Made by a program: the position numbers and the translations under genes. Source: Caulobacter sp. (lineage in GTDB: Bacteria; Pseudomonadota; Alphaproteobacteria; Caulobacterales; Caulobacteraceae). Taken from it: a stretch of 64,000 nucleotides of DNA. Under the pieces are notes generated by a model. That model was given only the letters and a program-made list of their open reading frames with translations. It did no database searches and was not told the DNA's origin. Shown here in pieces: positions 53,501 through 59,802 of the stretch (the stretch's first letter is position 1; the number at the start of each line of letters is the position of its first letter). Location: contig JARWZW010000072.1 of the NCBI GenBank assembly GCA_029866155.1, positions 1-64,000 on the forward strand. The letters are read 5' to 3'.

Positions 53501-53946
53501 TTGTGGTCATCGCCGGCCACGGCCAGGACGCCGCCCTTTGGCATGACACCGGCGAAATTGGCGTGCTTGAAGACATCGCCGGTCCGGTCGACGCCAGGCG
53601 CCTTGCCGTACCACATGGAAAAGACGCCATCATACAGGGCGCCGGGGAACAGGTTGGCCTGCTGGCTTCCCCAGACCGCGGTGGCGGCCAGGTCTTCGTT
53701 GAGCCCTTCCTGAAAGACCACATCATGGGCTTTCAGCAGCTTTCCGGCCCGGGCCGCCTGCTGGTCCAGCCCCCCCAGGGGAGAGCCCCGATAGCCCGAA
53801 ACATAGCCTGCCGTTTTCATGTCGGCGCGGGCGTCGAGGCGCTTGCGATCCAGCATGACGCGGATCAGCGCCTGGACTCCGGTGATGTAGGCTCGACCGT
53901 CTTCGAGAAGATATTTGTCGTCGAGCGTCACTTCTGAGTGCCGCAT
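50515..53946 (-). CDS. Indolepyruvate ferredoxin oxidoreductase, fused subunits
   Basis: Thiamine diphosphate-dependent 2-oxoacid:ferredoxin oxidoreductase of 1143 residues, oxidatively decarboxylating aryl or branched 2-oxoacids from amino acid breakdown. The N-terminal part (VSGYRGSPLGGLDQQ) is the pyrimidine domain; the TPP site GDGTYNHSG to NDAVAMTGGQ lies near 490-530. A [4Fe-4S]-type motif CEGCGDCSAKSNC is at about 625-640. The gamma domain starts with FTGIGGTGVTTVASILAM near 717-735. This is the one-chain type found in aerobic proteobacteria. It is divergent from an Lrp/AsnC regulator, which fits amino acid control. Confidence 0.92.
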   Translation of the reverse strand: MRHSEVTLDDKYLLEDGRAYITGVQALIRVMLDRKRLDARADMKTAGYVSGYRGSPLGGLDQQAARAGKLLKAHDVVFQEGLNEDLAATAVWGSQQANLFPGALYDGVFSMWYGKAPGVDRTGDVFKHANFAGVMPKGGVLAVAGDDHNCKSSTLPSQSEFAFQDFEMPVLSPADVQEVLDYGLLGLSMSRFSGLWIGLIALADTMDSGVTIDVSLDRHSLVLPDFAMPPGGLHIRTKDQPLDKELRLRNHKLPAAMAFARANGIDRVVLASHRPRLGIVCQGQAYKDVLEAFSAMGISLEEAASLGVSIYKVGMPWPLEPQGLRSFAAGLETLMVIEHKRALIEPQARAALYDLPAHARPQIIGKRDEQGHTLMEDTGSLSVAAIALDLYSRLPAGPHRERAQAYLDRVSAAGVAAVSLASDQLRKPFFCSGCPHNTSTRVPEGSRALAGIGCHYMAGFNDPNTDLNTHMGGEGLTWVGAAPFTSEKHVFQNLGDGTYNHSGSLAIRGAIAARANITYKLLFNDAVAMTGGQTAESGFTPAQITRQLASEGVARTVVVVDDLERYAGVTDLAPGVEVFPRKDLMSVQKMLRETPGVTVLLYDQTCATEKRRRRKRGTMAKATSRVFINPLVCEGCGDCSAKSNCVSIEPLNTEFGRKRQVNQSSCNQDYSCVDGFCPSFITLEGAENPQGKRMPALTADSTPLPQFETIEGVRRILFTGIGGTGVTTVASILAMAAHVDGRSASVVDMTGLAQKGGSVFSHVKIGEDEASVVGGRIPAASADVLIACDLMVAASPEALALFSKQRTVAFGNADFSPTADFVSNRDVRYDTAGMARRIRGATKDYQACPSQALSQSKLGDEIYANMIMLGFAWQRGVIPVSSRALYRAIRLNGVDADANLQAFEVGRKAAVDPDFKGLPEDQTPTPETMPLAELIAHRTSELVGYQDQAYADRYAALVARTQTAEQALAGGDGLTRAVAINLYKLMAYKDEYEVARLYTDGRFAQELARTFKGGKAKVWMSPPLIAPKGADGKPRKIALGGWMLTTVMPVLARMKSLRGGPLDLFGRTAERRMERSLIRQYEVDLDRILSGLSGETHALALRIASLPQAIRGFGHVKDASVGLAEKERGKLLAQWPERSPGPA

Positions 53947-54088
53947 TGAAAAATCTTTCCTTCCCGAATGGCTCCCCGACTTGCAAGATCATCTAAGTAT
54001 GGGGAAAATGTTTGCCAAAGCCATGCCTGACTATGGGCATCACTCGGCAAGATCGCGGCCGTTTATGGCACTTTCGGGGGAACAAAGT

Positions 54089-54586
54089 TTGTCAGAGACG
54101 CTCGACGCTGTTGACGCAAAGATTCTGGATTTGATCCAGCACGACGCCGGGCTGTCGGTCGCCGAGATCGCCGAGCGGGTCGGGCTGTCTTCCAGCCCCT
54201 GCTGGCGCCGGATCAAGCGCCTCGAGGATGCTGGCGTAATCCAGCGGCGAGTGACCATTCTGGACCGCGAACTGCTGGGTCTGGGCTTCGAGGTCTACTG
54301 CACCGTCAAGCTCTCCCTGCCGACCAAGGAAAACCTCGAAAAGTTCGAGGCGGCGGTCACCAAATGGGCCGAGGTCGTGCAATGCGCGACCGTGACCGGG
54401 GCCGCCGACTATGAACTGCGCATTGTCACCCGGGACATGCATGCCTTTGACGACTTCCTGAGGGACAAGATCCTGTCCCTTGGCCTGGTGTCCAACATCG
54501 AAAGCCGGATCGTCATCCGGGGCGTGAAGAACTCCACCGCCGTGCCTCTGGGTCTGGTCAGCCCCTATGTCAGTCCTCACGGATAG
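54089..54586 (+). CDS. Lrp/AsnC family transcriptional regulator
   Basis: 165 residues. The N-terminal helix-turn-helix (LDAVDAKILDLIQHDAGLSVAEIAERVGLSSSPCWRRIKRLED) and the C-terminal RAM domain (FEAAVTKWAEVVQCATVTGAADYELRIVTRD) are both clear. TTG 54089 follows GGGGGAA at six bases, giving the usual short N-terminus; ATG 54065 would add eight residues without a ribosome-binding site. It is divergent from the indolepyruvate oxidoreductase gene and is its likely regulator, with an amino acid or oxoacid as effector. The AT-rich gap contains ATGCCTGACTATGGGCAT, a possible binding site. Confidence 0.92.
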   Translation: MSETLDAVDAKILDLIQHDAGLSVAEIAERVGLSSSPCWRRIKRLEDAGVIQRRVTILDRELLGLGFEVYCTVKLSLPTKENLEKFEAAVTKWAEVVQCATVTGAADYELRIVTRDMHAFDDFLRDKILSLGLVSNIESRIVIRGVKNSTAVPLGLVSPYVSPHG

Positions 54587-54658
54587 GCCGCCAGGCGGCC
54601 GTCGGCCGTTGGCCCGCCCTCATTGCGTGGGGTAGGGTTGGGCCCGGAGCGCGGACTC

Positions 54659-55942
54659 ATGCGAAATCTACTGTTCCTGACGGCTGCGGTGCTCTGTCTC
54701 GGGGCGGCGACTGGTGATTCGGGCGAATCGGATCTCCAGGCCTTCAACCGCCTTCGTCAGGCGGCGGCGGACAGTCTTGCCTCGGGCGACGTGGCGGGCG
54801 CCGAGCAACAGCTGGAAGCAGCCCTCGTGCTCTATCCCCGCTCACCGGGCACATTGCTGCGACTGGCCAGGACCGAAGCCCTCGCTGGAAAGGCGGGCGA
54901 GGCCATCGCCCATCTGTCGGACTATGCGGATCTCGGGCTGACCTGGGATCTTGCCGGGGACGCCGCATTCCGGAAGCTCGCAGATCATCCAGGCTCCGCC
55001 CCCCTGAGGGCGAGGATCGAGGACAATGGCCGGCCGGTCGGCGCCGCCAGCCTGTCGGGGCTGCTGGCCCCCTCGGAAGGCGTGATCGAGGGCCTGGCCT
55101 GGGATGGTCGGGCCTGGCTGGTCAGCGGGGTGACGAGCCGCACCCTCTATCGCCTCGGGCAAAAGGGACTGGAGCCCATGACCCGGCCCGACGCCGAAAC
55201 GGGCGCCCTGTTCGGCATCGTCGCCGATCCTGTAGTCGGACGCGTCTGGGCGGCGGAGGCTTGGGGGGTCCAGGTTCCGGGGTCCAGCGGGCCTACCCGC
55301 ACCGGAATCGTGGCCTTCAGCCTGAAGACAGGACAGGTGCTCTCCCGACATCCCGCGCCAGACGACGGCGTGGCGCGACAGTTGGGCGATGTCGCCCTGT
55401 CGCCGGCAGGGGTGCTCTACGCCACCGACAGCCGGGGCGCGGCGCTGTACCGGCTGCCGTCCATGGGCGGAGCCCTGCAGAAGGTGGCGCAGTTTGACGA
55501 TCTGGGCTCGCCCCAGGGCATGGCCTTCTGCAGCGAGGAGCGAATGATCCTCGCGGACTACAGCACGGGGCTGCATGTCATCGATCTGCGCACCGGCCGG
55601 TCAGAAAGGCTGGAGGGCGTGAAGGCGGCCCTGGCCGGGGTCGATGGCCTCGGACGACTGTACCAGGAACCGGACGGCGCCCTGATCCTGGCCATGACCC
55701 AGAACGGAGTCTCGCCGGAACGGGTCCTGAAGGTCCGGATCGATCCAACCTGCCGTCGGCTGGAAGCCGTGACCGTGATGGCCGCCGGACCAGATCTCCA
55801 GGACATGACCTTGCTGGCGAGCCGGAACGACCGGCTCTTCGTCATTTCTGCCAGCGGCTGGAGCCTGGACCCGGAGGCGCCGCCCCGGGATCGCCCGTCG
55901 CCGCGCCTGATGTCCCTTGCCCTTTCCGGAGACCCGCCATGA
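54659..55942 (+). CDS. Secreted TPR and beta-propeller protein
   Basis: 427 residues. A signal peptide (MRNLLFLTAAVLCLGAATG) precedes two TPR-like helical hairpins (residues 25-100, AGAEQQLEAALVLYPRSPGTLLRLARTEA). The rest is a six-bladed propeller of the SMP-30/NHL type: GVIEGLAWDGRAWLVSGV, ALFGIVADPVVGRVWAAEA, LGDVALSPAGVLYATDS. Such proteins bind sugars or lactones; no catalytic metal set is obvious. The stop overlaps the start of the following pirin gene (ATGA), so they are co-translated. ATG 54659 starts the signal; the longer frame is not supported. Confidence 0.8.
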   Translation: MRNLLFLTAAVLCLGAATGDSGESDLQAFNRLRQAAADSLASGDVAGAEQQLEAALVLYPRSPGTLLRLARTEALAGKAGEAIAHLSDYADLGLTWDLAGDAAFRKLADHPGSAPLRARIEDNGRPVGAASLSGLLAPSEGVIEGLAWDGRAWLVSGVTSRTLYRLGQKGLEPMTRPDAETGALFGIVADPVVGRVWAAEAWGVQVPGSSGPTRTGIVAFSLKTGQVLSRHPAPDDGVARQLGDVALSPAGVLYATDSRGAALYRLPSMGGALQKVAQFDDLGSPQGMAFCSEERMILADYSTGLHVIDLRTGRSERLEGVKAALAGVDGLGRLYQEPDGALILAMTQNGVSPERVLKVRIDPTCRRLEAVTVMAAGPDLQDMTLLASRNDRLFVISASGWSLDPEAPPRDRPSPRLMSLALSGDPP

Positions 55943-56799
55943 TCCAGCTCATCATCGACCAGCGGCGCAAGGACCTTGGCGGCTTCGAGGTCGGCCGGGT
56001 CCTGCCCTATGCCCCCCACCGGATGGTGGGCCCCTTCATCTTCTTTGACCATATGGGTCCCGCCAGCTTCCAGCCGGGCTTTGCCCGCAGCGTCGATGTG
56101 CGTCCCCACCCCCATATCGGCCTGTCCACCCTGTCCTATCTGTTCAAGGGCGAGATGACCCATCGGGACAGCGTCGGCTCGGAGATCGCGATCCGGCCTG
56201 GCGAGGTCAACTGGATGACGGCAGGCCGGGGCATAACACATTCCGAACGGTTCGAGACGCTCCGGGCCAGGGGCGGCGTCCTGGACGGAATCCAGACCTG
56301 GCTGGCCCTGCCGGTCGAGCATGAGGAAACCGAGCCGGCCTTTTCCCACCATGCCGGAGACGATCTGCCCTTCTACCAGGGCGATGGGCAGACGGCCCGG
56401 CTGATCGCCGGCAAGGCCTTCGGGGCCGAAGCCCGGGTCCCGGTCTTCTCACCCCTCTTCTATGTGCATTGGGAACTGGCGACCGGCGTCAGGACGGGCC
56501 TGCCGGCGGAGTATCCGGAGCGTGCCGCCTATGTCGCCCGGGGACGGATCGAGATTGACGGCCAGGAGATCCGGTCCGGGCAGATGGCGGTGCTGGCGCC
56601 CGGCCAGACCGTGGGAGTAACCGCCCTGGAGCCGTCCAGCGTCATGCTGCTGGGCGGCGAGCCCGTCGGGCCGCGCTTCATCGACTGGAATTTTGTCTCT
56701 TCCTCGAAGGACCGGATCGAACAGGCCAAGGCCGACTGGCGGGCGGGACGGATGAAACTGCCTGACCTCGACCATGACGAGTTCATCCCCCTGGCCTGA
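55939..56799 (+). CDS. Pirin family protein
   Basis: Bicupin of 286 residues with full pirin architecture. Ligands are in VRPHPHIGLSTLSYLFKGEMTHRDS and AGRGITHSE: the conserved His, His, His, Glu quartet. The start RRKDLGGFEVGRVLPYAPHRMVGPFIFFDHMGP is strongly conserved. It is translationally coupled to the secreted propeller protein, an unusual partner for a cytoplasmic protein. Iron-dependent oxygenase or redox-sensing roles are known for the family. Confidence 0.92.
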   Translation: MIQLIIDQRRKDLGGFEVGRVLPYAPHRMVGPFIFFDHMGPASFQPGFARSVDVRPHPHIGLSTLSYLFKGEMTHRDSVGSEIAIRPGEVNWMTAGRGITHSERFETLRARGGVLDGIQTWLALPVEHEETEPAFSHHAGDDLPFYQGDGQTARLIAGKAFGAEARVPVFSPLFYVHWELATGVRTGLPAEYPERAAYVARGRIEIDGQEIRSGQMAVLAPGQTVGVTALEPSSVMLLGGEPVGPRFIDWNFVSSSKDRIEQAKADWRAGRMKLPDLDHDEFIPLA

Positions 56800-56852
56800 T
56801 CACAGGCATCCGCCTGGCTCCGGTCCAGCCAAAGGCCTTGCCGTCGTCATTG

Positions 56853-56880
56853 TTGCGAGTCATTCTCAATTAAGAGAATG
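56853..56880. promoter_or_regulatory. Fur-like palindrome upstream of the 53-residue ORF
   Basis: TTGCGAGTCATTCTCAATTA (56853-56872) resembles a Fur box, in which ATTCTCA is a common half. It overlaps a perfect repeat CATTCTC (56861-56867) with GAGAATG (56874-56880), six bases apart. It ends nine bases before the start codon of a small ORF, so binding would block its expression. Confidence 0.5.
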
Positions 56881-56889
56881 GAGTCCGAC

Positions 56890-57051
56890 ATGATCGTGCA
56901 ACTACCCGGAACCCGCCTGATCGCCAGGTTGCTGACCCCGGCCACGCGGGAGCCAGCCCCTTGCGACTGGCTTCTATTTGGTCCGGACCACCCCGACGTG
57001 GTGACTCCAGCCGTCCCCGAGCCGGACATTCAATGGCTGGCCGCAGAGTGA
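56890..57051 (+). CDS. Small protein of unknown function (53 residues)
   Basis: Short frame missed by length cut-offs. ATG 56890 follows GGAG with six bases between, and the stop touches the stop codon of convergent pgsA without overlap. The product begins MIVQLPGTRLIARLLTPATR and contains one Cys (APCDW) and a Pro/Asp-rich tail ending IQWLAAE. No membrane segment or known motif is seen. The Fur-like palindrome just upstream suggests control by iron. No homologue is recognised, and it is not HemP. Confidence 0.5.
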   Translation: MIVQLPGTRLIARLLTPATREPAPCDWLLFGPDHPDVVTPAVPEPDIQWLAAE

Positions 57052-57627
57052 TCAGCCGGCGGCGATCAGGGCCTTGCGGGCGGAAAGGCCGTACTCGACG
57101 CCCGTCCAGACCGTGGCGATTGCCGCCAGCCAGAGCGCAAGGTCGATGCCCAGACTGACCTCCACGCCCAGCCAGGGCGGCGAGGCCAGCCGCAGAATCG
57201 CCGCCGACAGGGCCAGCAGTTGCAGGGTCGTCTTGGCCTTGGCCAGGAAGGTCACGGGCAGGCGCAGTCCACGGGGCGCCAGAACCTCGCGCAGGGCGCT
57301 GATGGCGAATTCCCGGAACAGCACCAAGCCGCCGGTCAGGGCTGCGACCTGGTCGCCATTGATCGCCAGGCCCACCACGGCCCCCGCCACAAGCACCTTG
57401 TCGGCAATGGGATCCAGAATGGCGCCGGCCAGGCTTTCGGCCTGCCATCGGCGGGCCAGCCAGCCATCCAGAAAGTCGGTGACGGCCGCCAGACCAAAGC
57501 CCCAGAAGGCGAACCAGAGCAGATCAGAGGCTTCACAGAGTCCGTTCGCCGCGGCGGCCAGCGCCCCGAACACAGCCAGGGTGAGGACCAGACGGGCCAG
57601 GGTAATGAGGTTGGGGATCGCCTTCAT
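57052..57627 (-). CDS. pgsA: CDP-diacylglycerol-glycerol-3-phosphate 3-phosphatidyltransferase
   Basis: Inner-membrane enzyme that makes phosphatidylglycerol phosphate; 191 residues. The family signature D-G-x2-A-R-x8-G-x3-D-x3-D is matched by DFLDGWLARRWQAESLAGAI followed by LDPIADK, which binds the metals and CDP. The start MKAIPNLITLARLVLTLAVF and later membrane helices fit PgsA. Downstream, 57628-57799 shows no gene. Confidence 0.94.
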   Translation of the reverse strand: MKAIPNLITLARLVLTLAVFGALAAAANGLCEASDLLWFAFWGFGLAAVTDFLDGWLARRWQAESLAGAILDPIADKVLVAGAVVGLAINGDQVAALTGGLVLFREFAISALREVLAPRGLRLPVTFLAKAKTTLQLLALSAAILRLASPPWLGVEVSLGIDLALWLAAIATVWTGVEYGLSARKALIAAG

Positions 57628-57799
57628 GCCCGACCTATAGAGCGTCGCGTCGAAAGCTGGCTACCGGCTTTTGGCAAGAGACGCCGCAGAGGCTGATATC
57701 GAGAGCGAGGCGGGTGATCTCGCATCACACAGCTCGCTTCAGCCGCCCTGCGCCGCCAGATCGCGACGGCAGGGTCGGCCCTTCGGGTTCAGATGAAAA

Positions 57800-58498
57800 T
57801 CAGAAGATGAACTGGTCTATGTAGCCTGTCCGCTCGCCCATGGCCTGGATCACCATGTCGGCCTTGCCGTCGTTGTCCAGGTCGATCCGGAACGTCGTGC
57901 GGTCGGCCACGGCGTCATAGCTGCCGATGACCGTGCCTTCGACCCCCAGGGAAATCCGCGACAGGTCGATCAGATCGGTCTCTCCCAGATCCGTGATCAG
58001 GTCCGGAGCCCCGCGGGTCGCATCCGTCCTCTCCAGATACACGAACCGGTCGGCGCCATCGCCGCCCGTCAGGTTGTCGCGCCCCGCGCCGCCGATGAGG
58101 CTGTCGTCCCCGGCGCCCCCATTGAGCGAGTCCTTGCTGCCGAAGCCCATCAGGACGTCACCGAACTCGGAACCGATGATCTGGTCCTTGCCATTGAAGA
58201 ACAGCTTGAGCAGTTCGACGGGATCCGAACTGTTCGCCATCACCCTCTCCAGGTCGACACTGAGCTTCGAAACCGTGAACTTGGGATCCTCCGATTGGAA
58301 TGCGGTGAAGCCGCTGACGACACCGGTAAAACCCTTGCCGGGCTTGAAGCCGAGGCCTTCGCCAAAGACCGAGGTGGCATACTCGCCGGAAACGAGCGTG
58401 ATCTCTGTCGGCGTGGAGTTGACGACAACGGCGTTCAGCCAGACCGAGATACTGATGCCGGAATAGTCGACGGCGGTGTGAAAGACGACCTTGGCCAT
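57800..58498 (-). CDS. Small RTX calcium-binding protein (paralogue A)
   Basis: 232 residues, no signal peptide. An N-terminal region of about 105 residues (MAKVVFHTAVDYSGISISVW to LLKLFFNGKDQIIGSEFGDV) has no recognised family. It is followed by three or four RTX nonapeptides (GGAGDDSLIGGAGRDNLTGG) and a C-terminal part DLITDLGETDLIDLSRISL and FRIDLDNDGKADMVIQAMG, which is often seen in type I secretion substrates. So it is probably exported by a type I system encoded elsewhere. It is 45-50% similar by eye to the next gene along its whole length. Confidence 0.8.
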   Translation of the reverse strand: MAKVVFHTAVDYSGISISVWLNAVVVNSTPTEITLVSGEYATSVFGEGLGFKPGKGFTGVVSGFTAFQSEDPKFTVSKLSVDLERVMANSSDPVELLKLFFNGKDQIIGSEFGDVLMGFGSKDSLNGGAGDDSLIGGAGRDNLTGGDGADRFVYLERTDATRGAPDLITDLGETDLIDLSRISLGVEGTVIGSYDAVADRTTFRIDLDNDGKADMVIQAMGERTGYIDQFIF

Positions 58499-58690
58499 GG
58501 GGCTCCCTTACGCATTTTCTGGACAGGGCGGATGGACCCACTGCCTATACCTATCGTCACCGAACGCCGTCGTGCAGGTCTGAAGCGAACACAATGAGCC
58601 CATCGCCTTGCGGGCTCGATGGCCACAAAGTCCGCGGCCGCAGCCGGACCGGCCGCCAGAAGACCTTGCGACCGCTTCGCCCAGAGGGAT

Positions 58691-59383
58691 TCAGATCAGG
58701 AAATTATTGAAATCCGTGTGGTTTCCAGTCGCCTGGATCAGCATCTCGGCATTGCCGTCGCCATCGACATCGATCTTGAAACTGGTGAGATCCGAACTGG
58801 CGCTATAGCTCGACGTGACATCGCCCTGCACGCCCAGCAGGCTGAGGTTGATGTTATCGGTATTGTCCAGGTCCGTGATCAGGTCAGGCGCCGCCTTGGT
58901 CGAGTCCGAGGCGGCCAGGTAGAGGAAACTGTCGGATTCCACGCCGCCGGTCAGGATGTCACGGTCGGCCCCGCCGATCAGGACATCCGAGCCCTTGCCA
59001 GCGATAATGGTGTCCTTTCCGCCGAAGCCGGACAGCACATCATCAAACTTCGAGCCCGTGAAACTGTCTGCGCCCCCGAAGAAATCATTGAGCAGAGCCT
59101 CGGGATCATCCTTGTGGTCGAGCAGCACATCCAGGGCGACATTGATCTTCTTGGCCGAAAACAGCAGGACGCCGTCATAGGCGGCATCGATACCCTGGAC
59201 AGTGCCCGTATAGTTATCAGTGAAGAAATTGTAGCCCATTCCCGTTCCGAAGACAGTGGCGGAAAAGAGCCCTGAACTCAAACGTACCTGGCTGGAAGAA
59301 AAGGAATCCACATCACCGCCCACAAACTGGGTCAGGTCGATATTGGAGATGTCGAAGGCCTGCTTGAACACAACCTTGGTCAT
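58691..59383 (-). CDS. Small RTX calcium-binding protein (paralogue B)
   Basis: 230 residues, a full-length paralogue of the preceding gene. It shares the N-terminal MTKVVFKQAFDISNIDL start, the VFGTGMGYNFF motif, GSKFDDVLSGFGGKDTIIAG, one clear RTX block (GSDVLIGGADRDILTGG) and the ending FKIDVDGDGNAEMLIQATG. The two differ most in the RTX block and middle. They lie in the same orientation, 192 bases apart with no gene between, so they arose by tandem duplication. Function unknown. Confidence 0.8.
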   Translation of the reverse strand: MTKVVFKQAFDISNIDLTQFVGGDVDSFSSSQVRLSSGLFSATVFGTGMGYNFFTDNYTGTVQGIDAAYDGVLLFSAKKINVALDVLLDHKDDPEALLNDFFGGADSFTGSKFDDVLSGFGGKDTIIAGKGSDVLIGGADRDILTGGVESDSFLYLAASDSTKAAPDLITDLDNTDNINLSLLGVQGDVTSSYSASSDLTSFKIDVDGDGNAEMLIQATGNHTDFNNFLI

Positions 59384-59516
59384 GACGCCTGTCCTTGCCT
59401 TGGGCCAGGCATTTGACCGGCCCTTGTGGATGACAACCTAACGCATAGACTTCCTTGGACAATCGTTATTCGAACCCGGGCGCATCACAGCCTCGAGATC
59501 ATGCTGCGGAGGCAGT

Positions 59517-59661
59517 CTATGGCGGGTTGTCCGTCGGGCCGCGGCCGTTGACCAGATAGGTATAGACCGACGCGGTGACGTCCGAGATATCGGTCGGATC
59601 CATCCGCATGGCGCCCCACGCATCCGGTCCGCCAGCCCCTGGTGACCGCCTGCCAGCCGTC
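59517..59661 (-). pseudogene. Decayed fragment of a CopA-type multicopper oxidase
   Basis: In three successive frames the minus strand spells pieces of one CopA segment: DGWQAV (59661 end), GLADRM, then AWGAMRMDPTDISDVTASVY and TYLVNGRGPTDN, ending in TAG at 59517. This matches the CopA region around MRMxPTDxxDVTGxTYTYLxNG in order. At least two frameshifts plus missing flanks show it is a remnant. The rest of the 420-base gap 59384-59802 has no gene. Confidence 0.55.
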
Positions 59662-59802
59662 CGGCGTGGGTCTGCTTCTGTCGGCTGAATGCGACCCGAA
59701 CCACAATCAGGGCTACCGCCATGGAACGCCGCGAAAGCCTTCCCGAGGGGTGAGCGCTCCAGGTGATCCTTGCTCACTGCGTCAGGCAGGCGCCTGGACC
59801 GG

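Noticed and set aside
51661..53937. A 758-residue open frame on the plus strand opposite the indolepyruvate oxidoreductase
   Set aside because: Low-complexity Gly/His/Gln-rich translation with no motifs; the opposite strand has a clear enzyme.
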